A stretch of DNA of 64,000 nt from Streptomyces sp. NBC_01294. Its GTDB lineage: Bacteria; Actinomycetota; Actinomycetes; Streptomycetales; Streptomycetaceae. The notes below the pieces were generated by a model. The model did no database searches. It was not told the DNA's origin and was given only the letters and a program-made list of their open reading frames with translations. The translations under genes and the position numbers were made by a program. This document shows, in pieces, positions 16,717-25,370 of the stretch (positions within the stretch are counted from its first letter, which is position 1; each line of letters begins with the position of its first letter). Location: NCBI RefSeq assembly GCF_035917235.1, contig NZ_CP108423.1, positions 6,911,501 through 6,975,500 on the forward strand, read 5' to 3'.

Positions 16717-16744
16717 GCCGTCTCCCCCACGTGGGGGAGACGGC
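16717..16744. promoter_or_regulatory. 28-bp perfect palindrome between kinase and ABC exporter
   Basis: Arms GCCGTCTCCCCCAC and GTGGGGGAGACGGC are exact complements with no spacer, lying between the divergent kinase (start 16687) and ABC (start 16796) genes. It is a strong operator candidate for the response regulator and could also form a hairpin in either transcript. Confidence 0.65.
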
Positions 16745-16795
16745 ACCCTCGCATGGGGGAGGGAGAGGGGTGGGGCCGGCGGCGAGTCTTGAGCC

Positions 16796-17707
16796 ATGAA
16801 CAGCATCGAGATCCGAGAACTCACCAAGCAGTACGGCACCCACCGTGCGGTGGACGGCCTCACCTTCGATGTCCTGCCCGGCAGGGTCACCGGATTCCTC
16901 GGCCCCAACGGCGCCGGGAAGTCCACCACCATGCGTCTGCTGCTGGGCCTGGACCGGCCCACCTCCGGAGCGGCCACCCTGGGCGGCCTGCGCTACCTGG
17001 ACCTGCCGGACCCGCTGCACCGGGTCGGCGCCCTGCTGGACGCCCAGTCGGCCCACGGCGGTCGCACCGCCCGGGACCACCTCTGCTTCCTCGCCGCCGC
17101 CGGCCGCATTCCGGTGCGCCGGGTGGACGAGGTCCTGGAGCAGGCCGGCATAGCCTCCGTGGCCAGGCGGCGGATCAAGTCCTTCTCGCTCGGCATGCGC
17201 CAGCGCCTCGGCATAGCCGCCGCACTGCTGGGCGACCCCGGGGTGCTCCTGCTGGACGAGCCGACCAACGGCCTCGACCCCGAGGGCATCATCTGGATCC
17301 GCGAGCTGATGCGTGCACTGGCCGCCGAGGGGCGGACCGTCCTGGTCTCCAGCCACCTCATGGCCGAGACCGCCGCGCTGGCCGACCACTTGGTCGTGCT
17401 GGGTCAGGGCAGGCTGCTGGCCGACACCTCGACGGAGGAGTTCATCGACGCGCGCAGCACCCCCCGCGTGCGGTTGCGGACCTCGGATCCGATACGCCTG
17501 CGGGCCGCCCTGGCACGGGACGGCTTCGAGATGGTCGGCGCCGACGGCGGGCGCTGGACCGTCGACGGCATACAGGCGGAACAGCTCGGCGGCATGGCCG
17601 CCCGTGAGGGCATCCCCATGCTGGAGCTCTCCGACGAGCGCGCCTCGCTGGAGCAGGCCTACCTGGATCTCACCGCCGACCACGCCCAGTTCACCGCAAC
17701 CCACTGA
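16796..17707 (+). CDS. ABC transporter ATP-binding protein (exporter type)
   Basis: A 303-residue ATPase of an exporter resembling bacteriocin/antibiotic resistance transporters. The Walker A GPNGAGKST is at 37-45, the signature FSLGMRQRLG and Walker B LLLDEPTNGLDPEG follow, and the H-loop SSH is present. After residue 220 a C-terminal accessory domain of about 80 residues is seen, as in BcrA-like ATPases. It is 37 bases upstream of its permease and divergent from the two-component genes, suggesting induced export or detoxification of a membrane-active compound. Confidence 0.92.
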   Translation: MNSIEIRELTKQYGTHRAVDGLTFDVLPGRVTGFLGPNGAGKSTTMRLLLGLDRPTSGAATLGGLRYLDLPDPLHRVGALLDAQSAHGGRTARDHLCFLAAAGRIPVRRVDEVLEQAGIASVARRRIKSFSLGMRQRLGIAAALLGDPGVLLLDEPTNGLDPEGIIWIRELMRALAAEGRTVLVSSHLMAETAALADHLVVLGQGRLLADTSTEEFIDARSTPRVRLRTSDPIRLRAALARDGFEMVGADGGRWTVDGIQAEQLGGMAAREGIPMLELSDERASLEQAYLDLTADHAQFTATH

Positions 17708-17744
17708 CCGTCCACCGGTTCCGGTTCTTTCAGGAGGCTTCGCC

Positions 17745-18494
17745 ATGAGCGCCGCTCTGCCCACAACCCCCGTACTGCACTCGGAATGGATCAAGATCCG
17801 GTCTCTCCGGGGCACCTTGTGGTCCCTGATATCCATCCTCGTCGCCACCGTGGGAATCCAGGCGCTGACGGCCGCGGCGATAGGCCAGGCCGAGGAGGGC
17901 AGCATGGGAGACGACCCGCTCCTCGCCGCCTTCTACGGACTCAACTTCGGCCAGGTGGCCGCCATAGCCTTCGGCGCGACCGCCTTCTCCGCCGAGTTCC
18001 ACAACGGAGGCCTGCGCACCAGCCTCACCGCCGTGCCCGACCGCACCCGGTTCTACCTGTCGAAGATCTCGACGCTGGGCGCACTTGCCCTCGTCGTCGG
18101 CCAGCTCACCGGCTTCCTGACCTTCCTGGCCGGCCAGGCGTTCATGGGCCCGTACGCCCTTGAACCGGGCGCCCCCGGCACCGTGCGGGCCATGGTCGGC
18201 TGCGGTCTCTACCTGACCCTCATGACCCTGTTCGCGGCCGGGCTCACGGCGGTGCTGCGCAGCGGAGTGGCCGTCCTGAGCATCCTCATACCCTTCGTCC
18301 TCATGGTGTCCTTCGTCGTTGGTGCGGCGGCGACCGGAGTGGGGCAGTTCATGCCGGACCGGGCCGGGCAGATGATGATGCGCAGCGAGCAGTACGGCGA
18401 CCTCGGCCCGTGGACCGGGCTGGGCGTGCTGGCGCTGTGGGCGGCGGCGGCGCTCGTCTGCGGCTGGATCGCAGTGCGGCGACGCGACACGTGA
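17745..18494 (+). CDS. ABC transporter permease
   Basis: A 249-residue ABC-2-type permease with six hydrophobic segments. The LHSEWIKIRSLRGTLWSL start and the LTAVPDRTRFYLSKI loop are typical of permeases paired with BcrA-like ATPases. The ATG has a perfect AGGAGG eight bases upstream. It follows the ATPase directly and should form the transporter with it. Confidence 0.9.
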   Translation: MSAALPTTPVLHSEWIKIRSLRGTLWSLISILVATVGIQALTAAAIGQAEEGSMGDDPLLAAFYGLNFGQVAAIAFGATAFSAEFHNGGLRTSLTAVPDRTRFYLSKISTLGALALVVGQLTGFLTFLAGQAFMGPYALEPGAPGTVRAMVGCGLYLTLMTLFAAGLTAVLRSGVAVLSILIPFVLMVSFVVGAAATGVGQFMPDRAGQMMMRSEQYGDLGPWTGLGVLALWAAAALVCGWIAVRRRDT

Positions 18495-18507
18495 CGGCAG
18501 GCCAGTT

Positions 18508-18534
18508 GTCAGTGCCCCTCGGGATACTGACGGT
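18508..18534 (+). promoter_or_regulatory. Inverted repeat and possible leaderless promoter
   Basis: GTCAGT at 18508-18513 and ACTGAC at 18526-18531 form an inverted repeat ending just before the ATG at 18535. Within it GATACT (18523-18528) could act as a -10 placing transcription initiation at the ATG; there is no Shine-Dalgarno sequence. Confidence 0.35.
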
Positions 18535-18972
18535 ATGACCACGGCAGAGCACCTCGACACGATCGACCGGCTCCGGGCGAAGGAATTCCCGTCCGAGCCG
18601 GTCCGGACCGTCGGCAGCAGCAGCGGTCCGGGATTTCATCTGGTCCGGCTGGCCCGGACGCGGGACTTCTGGGAAGACGACGGATCGGGCCGCATCGAGG
18701 CGGTCGACCAGATCGGCGCCGAGTACGGGGCGCTCGCCCAGGCCGTGACCGACCGGTGGGGGGACCCGCAGATCTTCAGCCTGGGGACGCTGCGGGACCG
18801 CGGATTCGCCGGGGAGGACATACCGGCGCCGTGGGACGAGCTGAGCGACAGCACCGACCACGTGCACCTGTGGCGGGCCGGGGCCCACTGGCTGGTGGCC
18901 TATGTGACGCAGTGGAACGAGGAGGACCCCTACCTGCTGATGGCAGGGGTCACGGTCGTCGACCCGCCCTGA
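18535..18972 (+). CDS. Conserved hypothetical protein
   Basis: A 145-residue acidic, soluble protein that I do not recognise. It has codon use typical of the genome, with no signal peptide or membrane segment. Visible sequence features are a Trp-rich C-terminal half (VHLWRAGAHWLVAYVTQWNEEDPYLL) and a central block GDPQIFSLGTLRDRGFAG. It may belong to a small Streptomyces-specific family. The gene starts without a ribosome site, 40 bases after the ABC permease, and may have its own leaderless promoter. Confidence 0.7.
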   Translation: MTTAEHLDTIDRLRAKEFPSEPVRTVGSSSGPGFHLVRLARTRDFWEDDGSGRIEAVDQIGAEYGALAQAVTDRWGDPQIFSLGTLRDRGFAGEDIPAPWDELSDSTDHVHLWRAGAHWLVAYVTQWNEEDPYLLMAGVTVVDPP

Positions 18973-19035
18973 CGCGCCGCTTAGGGGTGGTCAGGAGAGA
19001 GTGGGGGCTGTCACGCCTTGAGGGGGGAAGTGCCG

Positions 19036-19476
19036 ATGCCGATCCGAGTCCCAGAGTGGCCTTCGCCGCAGCGGCGTTCCGTGACCCGCTTGCGACTGAC
19101 CTGCCTCTACGGTGCGGTGTTCATGATGGCCGGGACGGTGCTGCTCGCAGTCGTCTCCCTGCTTGCGGTGCACGCCGTGAACAAGGGCAACGAGCCGGTC
19201 CTCCAACTGGGTTCGGAATCCTCGGGTGTGCTGCTGTCCGCGGTGTGTCCGGAGCCGGGGTCCGGCGTCGGGCCGGCGCCGGCCGGCAGCGGGATGAGCC
19301 CCTGCGTGACGCAGCAGCAGCAGACCCGGGACGCGCTGGTGTCGTCCACACCGCTCGCCCTGGTGGCGCTCGGCCTCCTGTCGATCGCCGCGGGGTACGT
19401 GACGGCCGGGTACGCGCTGTCGCCGCTCCGACGCATCACCCGCGGCGCACGACGGGCATGCCCACAGGACGCCTAA
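19036..19476 (+). CDS. Truncated sensor histidine kinase N-terminal fragment
   Basis: A 146-residue protein that looks like the input half of a membrane sensor kinase. A basic N-terminus and transmembrane segment (about 20-48) lead to a short extracellular loop with two cysteines, then a second membrane segment (about 104-128). The AGYALSPLRRITRGARRA stretch is how the HAMP linker of such kinases normally begins. The protein then stops; no HAMP remainder, His box or ATPase domain follows in any frame. The start ATG has AGGGGGGAA upstream. It overlaps the converging mug stop by a few bases. Probably a decayed kinase gene. Confidence 0.6.
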   Translation: MPIRVPEWPSPQRRSVTRLRLTCLYGAVFMMAGTVLLAVVSLLAVHAVNKGNEPVLQLGSESSGVLLSAVCPEPGSGVGPAPAGSGMSPCVTQQQQTRDALVSSTPLALVALGLLSIAAGYVTAGYALSPLRRITRGARRACPQDA

Positions 19477-20018
19477 CGGTCGGGGGACTCGGCGGCTGCG
19501 CGGAGGCGGGCGTACTCCAGGGCCATGGACTCGGCGGTCCAGTGGGCGTTGAGCCCGCTGGGGTTGGGCAGCGCCCAGATGCGGGTGGAGCCGATGGTGC
19601 GCTCCTGCGGGCCGATCTGGGCCTTGCGTTCGCCGAACGCGGTGCGGTACGCCGTGACTCCGACCACGGCCAGCCACTGGGGGCGCAGCAGTTCCACCTT
19701 GGCCGACAGGAGACGGCCGCCCTCGCGGAACTCCTCGGCGCTCAGCTCGTCGGCCCGGGCCGTGGCGCGGGCCACGACGTTGGTGATGCCGAGACGGTAG
19801 GTCAGCAGCTCCTCCTGCTCCGCGGGATCCAGCCGCCGCGGGGTGAAGCCCGAAAGGTGCAGGACGGGCCAGAACCGGTTGCCGGGGCGGGCGAAATGGT
19901 GGCCCGTCGCGGCGGAGAGGAGTCCTGGGTTGATACCGCAGAACAGCACACGCAGACCGCCCGCGACCACGTCCGGGAGGACGCGGTCGCGGGCGGCGTT
20001 CAGCTCGTCGGGGGTCAG
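19473..20018 (-). CDS. mug: G/U mismatch-specific DNA glycosylase (Mug/TDG)
   Basis: A uracil/thymine-DNA glycosylase of the Mug family, about 181 residues, that removes uracil or ethenocytosine mispaired with G. Family motifs are CGINPGLLSAATGHHFARPGNRFWP with the catalytic Asn in GINPG, the GITNVVARATA block and ALPNPSGLNAHW for strand intercalation. No ATG, GTG or TTG lies at the expected N-terminus. The conserved TPDELNAAR region starts at a CTG that overlaps the purB stop (CTGA), so a CTG start by translational coupling is proposed; GTG 19970 is the alternative. Confidence 0.8.
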   Translation of the reverse strand: MTPDELNAARDRVLPDVVAGGLRVLFCGINPGLLSAATGHHFARPGNRFWPVLHLSGFTPRRLDPAEQEELLTYRLGITNVVARATARADELSAEEFREGGRLLSAKVELLRPQWLAVVGVTAYRTAFGERKAQIGPQERTIGSTRIWALPNPSGLNAHWTAESMALEYARLRAAAESPDR

Positions 20019-21448
20019 AGGATCGACCCCGGCGCGTACCCGGCGGCCTCCGGGTGCTGCTTGGCGATCGCCTCGATGCGCGAGACCACCGCCGCGACCT
20101 GGTCGCCCGCGGCGCCCGTGAAGGACAGCTTGTCGGCCATCAGGGCATCGAGCTGGGCCCGGTCCAGCGGCATCCGCTCGTCGGCGGCCAGCTTGTCCAG
20201 CAGCTCGTTGCGCTCGGCGCCCTGCTCGCGCATGGCGAGGGCCGAGGCCACCGCGTGCTCCTTGATGACCTCGTGGGCGGCCTCGCGGCCGACCCCGGCC
20301 CGCACCGCGCCCATCAGGACCTTGGTGGTCGCGAGGAAGGGCAGGTAACGGTCCAGCTCGCGGGCGACGACGGCCGGGAAGGCGCCGAACTCGTCGAGGA
20401 CCGTCAGGAAGGTCTCCAGCAGACCGTCGAAGGCGAAGAAGGCGTCCGGCAGGGCCACGCGGCGGACCACGGAGCAGGAGACGTCGCCCTCGTTCCACTG
20501 GTCGCCGGCCAGCTCACCGGTCATCGACGCGTAGCCGCGCAGGATGACCATCAGGCCGTTCACGCGCTCGCAGGAGCGGGTGTTCATCTTGTGCGGCATC
20601 GCGGAGGAGCCGACCTGGCCGGGCTTGAAGCCCTCGGTGACCAGCTCGTGGCCGGCCATCAGGCGGATCGTCTTGGCGATCGACGAGGGAGCGGCGGCCA
20701 GCTGCACCAGCGCGGTGACCACGTCGTAGTCGAGCGAGCGCGGGTAGACCTGGCCGACCGAGGTGAAGGCCTGGGCGAAGCCGAGGTGGGCGGCGATCCG
20801 CTGCTCCAGGTCGGCGAGCTTGGCGGCGTCGCCGCCGAGCAGGTCGAGCATGTCCTGGGCGGTGCCGACGGGGCCCTTGATGCCGCGCAGCGGGTAACGG
20901 CCGAGGAGGTCCTCCAGGCGGTCGTAGGCCACGAGCAGCTCGTCGGCCGCCGTCGCGAAGCGCTTGCCCAGCGTGGTCGCCTGCGCGGCCACGTTGTGGG
21001 AGCGGCCGGCCATGACCAGCTCGGCGTGCTCGCCGGCCAGCTTGCCGAGGCGGGTCAGGACGGCGACCGTGCGGTCCCGGGCCAGCTCCAGCGAGAGCCG
21101 GATCTGCAGCTGCTCGACGTTCTCGGTCAGGTCGCGGGAGGTCATGCCCTTGTGGACGTGCTCGTGACCGGCGAGGGCGTTGAACTCCTCGATGCGGGCC
21201 TTCACGTCGTGCCGGGTGACCTTCTCGCGCTCGGCGATGGAGGCGAGGTCGACGGTCTCCAGGACGCGCTCGTAGTCGGCGAGGGCCGCGTCCGGGACCT
21301 CGATACCGAGGTCCTTCTGGGCACGCAGCACGGCGAGCCACAGCCGCCGCTCCAGCGTCACCTTGTACTCGGGGGACCACAGGACGGCGAGCTCCGCGGA
21401 GGCGTAGCGGCCGGCCAGGACATTGGGGATGCGGGGCTTGGCAGTCAC
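20015..21448 (-). CDS. purB: Adenylosuccinate lyase
   Basis: A 477-residue PurB that catalyses two fumarate-releasing steps of purine synthesis (SAICAR cleavage and adenylosuccinate cleavage). The fumarase/aspartase-superfamily signature GSSAMPHKMN is present, along with TSRDLTENVEQLQIRLS and MAGRSHNVAAQATTLGKRFA, which carry the general acid/base His residues. The start is GTG 21448 (TAKPRIPNVLAGRYAS). It belongs to the longer PurB subgroup found in actinobacteria. The mug gene follows with a four-base overlap. Confidence 0.94.
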   Translation of the reverse strand: MTAKPRIPNVLAGRYASAELAVLWSPEYKVTLERRLWLAVLRAQKDLGIEVPDAALADYERVLETVDLASIAEREKVTRHDVKARIEEFNALAGHEHVHKGMTSRDLTENVEQLQIRLSLELARDRTVAVLTRLGKLAGEHAELVMAGRSHNVAAQATTLGKRFATAADELLVAYDRLEDLLGRYPLRGIKGPVGTAQDMLDLLGGDAAKLADLEQRIAAHLGFAQAFTSVGQVYPRSLDYDVVTALVQLAAAPSSIAKTIRLMAGHELVTEGFKPGQVGSSAMPHKMNTRSCERVNGLMVILRGYASMTGELAGDQWNEGDVSCSVVRRVALPDAFFAFDGLLETFLTVLDEFGAFPAVVARELDRYLPFLATTKVLMGAVRAGVGREAAHEVIKEHAVASALAMREQGAERNELLDKLAADERMPLDRAQLDALMADKLSFTGAAGDQVAAVVSRIEAIAKQHPEAAGYAPGSIL

Positions 21449-21519
21449 GTGGAGGGATTCTACTTGGGCCGCCGCTGTGTGTTTACGCAGGTAGGGCCAC
21501 CGCTCGTGATTGTGGCTTG

Positions 21520-22302
21520 CTACGAGAGCGGCGCGTCCCCGTACGGCAGCAGCTCCGGGCGCTTGGCCGGGCGGCCGTCCCCGGACGAGCGCCCCGTCAG
21601 GCGGCGGCCGATCCAGGGGATCAGGTGCTGCCGGGCGAAGCCCAGGTCCTGGGCCCGGCGCACCGTCCAGCCGAGGGGTGCGGTGTCGGGCAGCGCGGTG
21701 CGCCAGTCCTGCTCGGCGGGCAGCCCCAGCGCCTGCCAGACGGCCTCCGCCACCCGGTGGTGGCCCTCGGCCGTCAGGTGCAGCCGGTCGACGTCCCACA
21801 TCCGGGGGTCGGCGAGGGCGGGGGCCCCGTACAGGTCCACCACCAGTGCGCCGTGCCGGTCGGCGAGCTCCCCGATGGTGACGAAGAGCTCCTCCATGCG
21901 GGGCCGGAAGCGTTCCATCACCGGCCCGTTGCGCCCGGGCGAGCGCATCAGCACGAGGCGCTTGCAGGAGGGTGCGAGGAGTTCCACCGCCGACTCCAGG
22001 TGGTCCCGGACCCGGCCCATGTCCACATTGGGGCGCAGCGTGTCGTTCAGCCCGCCCACCAGGGTCACCACGTCGGCGCACATCGCCGCCGCCACCGGGG
22101 CCTGGTCCTCGGCGATCTGCGCGATCAGCTTCCCGCGGACCGCGAGGTTCGCGTAGCGGAAGCCCGGCTCGCGCGCCGCGAGGCGGGCGGCGAGCAGATC
22201 GGCCCAGCCCCGGTAGGAGCCGTCGGGGAGCAGGTCGGACATGCCCTCGGTGAAGGAGTCGCCGACCGCGACGAAACTGGTGTAAGAGGCATTCATTTCC
22301 AT
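21520..22302 (-). CDS. SGNH/GDSL-family hydrolase
   Basis: A 260-residue SGNH hydrolase (esterase/lipase superfamily). Block I VAVGDSFTEG has the nucleophile Ser16, block III is GGLND, and block V DRLHLTAEGHH provides the Asp and His. No signal peptide is visible, so a cytoplasmic enzyme is likely. A C-terminal extension of about 50 residues after the domain ends in a basic GRRLTGRSSGDGRPAKR segment. A 12-bp palindrome 14 bases upstream of the start may bind a regulator. Confidence 0.88.
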   Translation of the reverse strand: MEMNASYTSFVAVGDSFTEGMSDLLPDGSYRGWADLLAARLAAREPGFRYANLAVRGKLIAQIAEDQAPVAAAMCADVVTLVGGLNDTLRPNVDMGRVRDHLESAVELLAPSCKRLVLMRSPGRNGPVMERFRPRMEELFVTIGELADRHGALVVDLYGAPALADPRMWDVDRLHLTAEGHHRVAEAVWQALGLPAEQDWRTALPDTAPLGWTVRRAQDLGFARQHLIPWIGRRLTGRSSGDGRPAKRPELLPYGDAPLS

Positions 22303-22315
22303 GGCGGAGCGATGT

Positions 22316-22327
22316 TACCGCGCGGTA
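22316..22327. promoter_or_regulatory. TACCGCGCGGTA palindrome upstream of the SGNH gene
   Basis: A 12-bp perfect palindrome, extended weakly on both sides, 14 bases before the SGNH hydrolase start. Its position fits an operator for a TetR-like repressor. No regulator gene is adjacent. Confidence 0.4.
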
Positions 22328-22349
22328 CCCCGGCTCCGCAGGGCCGGGG
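22328..22349. terminator. Terminator hairpin after the CBS-domain gene pair
   Basis: CCCCGGC (22328-22334) pairs with GCCGGGG (22343-22349) across an eight-base loop, just past the stop of the minus-strand CBS membrane gene that ends at 22368. Confidence 0.55.
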
Positions 22350-22367
22350 ACCACACGTCCCGACGGA

Positions 22368-23393
22368 TCACGCGGAGGTCGGCCTGCCGAACAGCTCCCG
22401 CAGCACGTCCTCCATCGTCACCAGGCCCGTCATGGCGCCGTCCGTCCCGAGGACCGCCGCCAGGTGCGTACGGCTGCGCCGCATGGCGGTCAGCACGTCG
22501 TCCAGCGGGGTCTCCGCCCGCACCTGCGCGATCGGCCGCAGCGACGCCAGGGGGAACGGCTCGTCGCGCGCCTCCCCGTCCGCGTCCAGGGCGTCCTTCA
22601 CGTGCAGGTAGCCCAGGATCCTGTGCTCGGCGTCGATCATCGGGAACCGGGAGTACCCGGACTCGGCCGACAAGCGCTCCAGTCCGGCCGGCGTGATGCC
22701 CTCGCGGGCCGGAACCACCTGGTCCGCCGGCAGCACCACATCGGTCACGGGCCGTCGGCCCAGCTCCAGGGCGTCGTGCAGGCGCTCGCTCGCCCGGTCG
22801 TCGAGGAGCCCCGCGTCACTGGAGTCCTTGACCATGCGGGCCAGCTCGTCGTCCGAGAAGGTCGCCCCCACCTCGTCCTTCACCTCCACCCGCAGCAGGC
22901 GCAGCAGGGCGTTGGCGAAGGCGTTGATCGCGAAGATCACCGGCCGCAGCGCCCGCGTGAGGGTCACCAGCGGCGGCCCCAGCAGCAGCGCGGTGCGCAC
23001 CGGCTCGGACAGTGCCACGTTCTTCGGCAGCATCTCGCCGAAGAGCATGTGCAGGTACGTCGCCAGCGCCAGCGCCACCACGAAGGAGATCGCGTGCGTC
23101 ACTCCGTGCGGTACGCCGACCAGGTCGAGCAGCGGGGTCAGCAGATGGGCGATGGCCGGCTCGGCCACCACACCCAGCACAAGGGTGCACAGGGTGATGC
23201 CCAGCTGGGCCGCCGCCATCAGCGCCGACAGGTGCTCCAGCCCCCACAGGACGGAGCGGGCCCGCCGATCGCCCTGTTCGGCGTACGGCTCGATCTGGCT
23301 GCGCCGGACCGAGATCAGCGCGAACTCCGCGCCGACGAAGAAGGCGTTGACGACCAGGGTCAACAGGCCGATCAGCAGCTGGACCGCGGTCAT
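22368..23393 (-). CDS. Hemolysin/CorC (CNNM-like) CBS-domain membrane protein
   Basis: A 341-residue protein with an N-terminal CNNM transmembrane domain (DUF21; LLIGLLTLVVNAFFVGAEFALISVRR) of four hydrophobic segments, followed by a CBS pair (from about 200) with the ARMVKDSSDAGLLDD linker. It lacks most of the C-terminal CorC domain. Family members are implicated in magnesium or cobalt efflux; the name hemolysin is historical. It overlaps the upstream paralogue by four bases (ATGA), so the two are translationally coupled and may form a heteromer. Confidence 0.9.
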   Translation of the reverse strand: MTAVQLLIGLLTLVVNAFFVGAEFALISVRRSQIEPYAEQGDRRARSVLWGLEHLSALMAAAQLGITLCTLVLGVVAEPAIAHLLTPLLDLVGVPHGVTHAISFVVALALATYLHMLFGEMLPKNVALSEPVRTALLLGPPLVTLTRALRPVIFAINAFANALLRLLRVEVKDEVGATFSDDELARMVKDSSDAGLLDDRASERLHDALELGRRPVTDVVLPADQVVPAREGITPAGLERLSAESGYSRFPMIDAEHRILGYLHVKDALDADGEARDEPFPLASLRPIAQVRAETPLDDVLTAMRRSRTHLAAVLGTDGAMTGLVTMEDVLRELFGRPTSA

Positions 23394-24724
23394 CGGGCCT
23401 TCTCCGTTCCGTCGGCGGGCTCGGTCGGGGCGTGCAGCAGCACCCGCGAGGCCCGTCGCCCGACCGCGTCCACCACGTCCAGCCGCCAGCCGTCCAGCTC
23501 CATGCTGTCGCCGACGGCCGGGATGCGGCCCAGCTCGGTCGCTATCAGGCCGGCCAGGGTCTCGTACGGGCCGTCCGGCACCCGCAGCCCGATCCGCCGG
23601 AGCTGGTCGGTGCGGGCCGCGCCGTCGGCCGAGTAGAGCACCCGCCCGGAGGCGTCCGTACCGGCCGGGGCCAGGTCCGGGGTCTCGTGCGGGTCGTGCT
23701 CGTCGCGGACCTCGCCGACGACCTCCTCGACGATGTCCTCCAGCGTGGCCACACCGGCCGTGCCGCCGTACTCGTCGATGACCACGGCCATCGTCTGCTT
23801 CCCGGACAGCCGGTCCAGCAGCCGGTCCACGGTCAGCGACTCCGGTACGAGGAGCGGCTCGCGCAGCAGCTGCGACACCGGCCGGCGGCGGCGCTCCTCG
23901 GCGGGCAGCGCCAGCACGTCCTTGATGTGGACGGTGCCGACGACGGTGTCGAGGCTTCCCCGGTAGACCGGGAAGCGGGACAGACCGGTGGCCAGCGTCG
24001 CGTTCGCCACGTCCTCGGCGGTGGTCTGCACGTCGAGTGCCGTGACCTGCACGCGCGGGGTCATCACGTTCTCCGCGGTCAGGTCGGCCAGGTTCAGGGT
24101 CCGCACGAACAGCTCGGCGGTGTCCTTCTCCAGGGCGCCCGCCTTCGCGGAGTGCCGCGCCAGGGCGACCAGCTCCTGCGGGGTGCGCGCCGAGGCCAGC
24201 TCCTCGGTCGGCTCCATGCCGAAGCGGCGCACCATGTGGTTCGCGGTGGTGTTGAGGTGGCTGATCAGGGGCCTGAAGGCCCGGCTGAAGACCCGCTGCA
24301 TCGTCGCCACCCGCTTGGCGATCGCCAGCGGGGAGGAGATGGCCCAGTTCTTGGGCACCAGCTCGCCGACGACCATCAGGACGACGGTCGAGACCGCCGT
24401 GCCGAGGATCAGGGCGGCGGAGGAGGCCGTCTCGGCGGACAGGCCCATGGCCTCGAACGGGCCCTGGAGCAGGGCGGAGATCGACGGCTTGGAGATCATG
24501 CCGATGACCAGGCCGGTCACCGTGATGCCGAGCTGGGCGCCGGAGAGCTGGAACGTCAGGGTGCGGACGGCGGCCAGGGCGCTCTCGGCGCCGCGCTCGC
24601 CGCGCTCGACGGCCCGCTCGAGTTCGCTGCGCTCGACGGTCGTCAGCGAGAACTCGGCCGCGACGAAGACCCCGCAGGTGATGCAGAGCAGCAGTGCCAC
24701 GACGAGGAGGAGCACTTCGGTCAT
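23390..24724 (-). CDS. Hemolysin/CorC (CNNM-like) CBS-domain membrane protein, full length
   Basis: A 444-residue paralogue of the downstream gene. It has the DUF21/CNNM membrane domain (VFVAAEFSLTTVERSELE, LGITVTGLVIGMI, VVGELVPKNWAI), a CBS pair (VMTPRVQVTALDVQTTAED to VVIDEYGGTAGVATLEDI) and a complete C-terminal CorC/HlyC domain. Such proteins are thought to regulate divalent cation transport. Having two coupled copies, one with and one without the CorC domain, is a common actinobacterial arrangement. Confidence 0.92.
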   Translation of the reverse strand: MTEVLLLVVALLLCITCGVFVAAEFSLTTVERSELERAVERGERGAESALAAVRTLTFQLSGAQLGITVTGLVIGMISKPSISALLQGPFEAMGLSAETASSAALILGTAVSTVVLMVVGELVPKNWAISSPLAIAKRVATMQRVFSRAFRPLISHLNTTANHMVRRFGMEPTEELASARTPQELVALARHSAKAGALEKDTAELFVRTLNLADLTAENVMTPRVQVTALDVQTTAEDVANATLATGLSRFPVYRGSLDTVVGTVHIKDVLALPAEERRRRPVSQLLREPLLVPESLTVDRLLDRLSGKQTMAVVIDEYGGTAGVATLEDIVEEVVGEVRDEHDPHETPDLAPAGTDASGRVLYSADGAARTDQLRRIGLRVPDGPYETLAGLIATELGRIPAVGDSMELDGWRLDVVDAVGRRASRVLLHAPTEPADGTEKAR

Positions 24725-24935
24725 CGGTCGATCACCTCCGTCCCATGATCGGCCAGGAGGAGGGGGACCGCGCGATGTCGCGAACGGGTATGCCGTGGAC
24801 TGGGAGGCTCGCCCATGGGCGGACGCTCACACCTTTCACTTGAGAGGGGCTTTCGCTTTGCACACATGGTAAAGGACGGGCAAAGGGAACGGGTCATTCT
24901 TTTGGCGGAGCGCGGCCGGATGATGGGATCCGGAC

Positions 24936-25370
24936 ATGACTGATCTTCACATCGGCCCCGCGGCGGCCGCCGACCTCGGCGCCGTGCTGGACTTCTGGAA
25001 GAGCGCCGCAGAGGGAACGAGTATCAGCGACGACCTGGCCGGGGTCGAGCGGCTCCACGCCCGCGATCCGGAGGCGCTGCTGCTCGCGCGGCGCGACGGC
25101 GAGCTCGTCGGGACCGTGATCGCCGGGTTCGACGGCTGGCGCTGTCACCTGTACCGGCTCGCCGTGCACCCCGGACACCGCAGGCGGGGGATAGGCGCCG
25201 CGCTGCTGGCCGCCGCCGAGGACCGCTTCGTGGCGCTCGGCGGGCGGCGCGGGGACGCGATGGTGCTCGACCGCAACGAGCGGGCGCACCGGGTGTGGGA
25301 CGCGGTGGGCTACCGGCCCCAGGAGCAGTGGACGCGCTGGGTCAAGCCACTCGACGGGCCGACCCGATGA
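24936..25370 (+). CDS. GNAT family N-acetyltransferase
   Basis: A 144-residue single-domain acetyltransferase. The acetyl-CoA loop is HPGHRRRGIGAALLAAAEDR, preceded by the DGWRCHLYRLAVHP strand, and the C-terminus has the usual NERAHRVWDAVGYRPQ motif. Substrate is unknown. Its 3' end overlaps the convergent methyltransferase gene by 29 bases, so transcripts of the two genes are partly antisense. Confidence 0.9.
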   Translation: MTDLHIGPAAAADLGAVLDFWKSAAEGTSISDDLAGVERLHARDPEALLLARRDGELVGTVIAGFDGWRCHLYRLAVHPGHRRRGIGAALLAAAEDRFVALGGRRGDAMVLDRNERAHRVWDAVGYRPQEQWTRWVKPLDGPTR

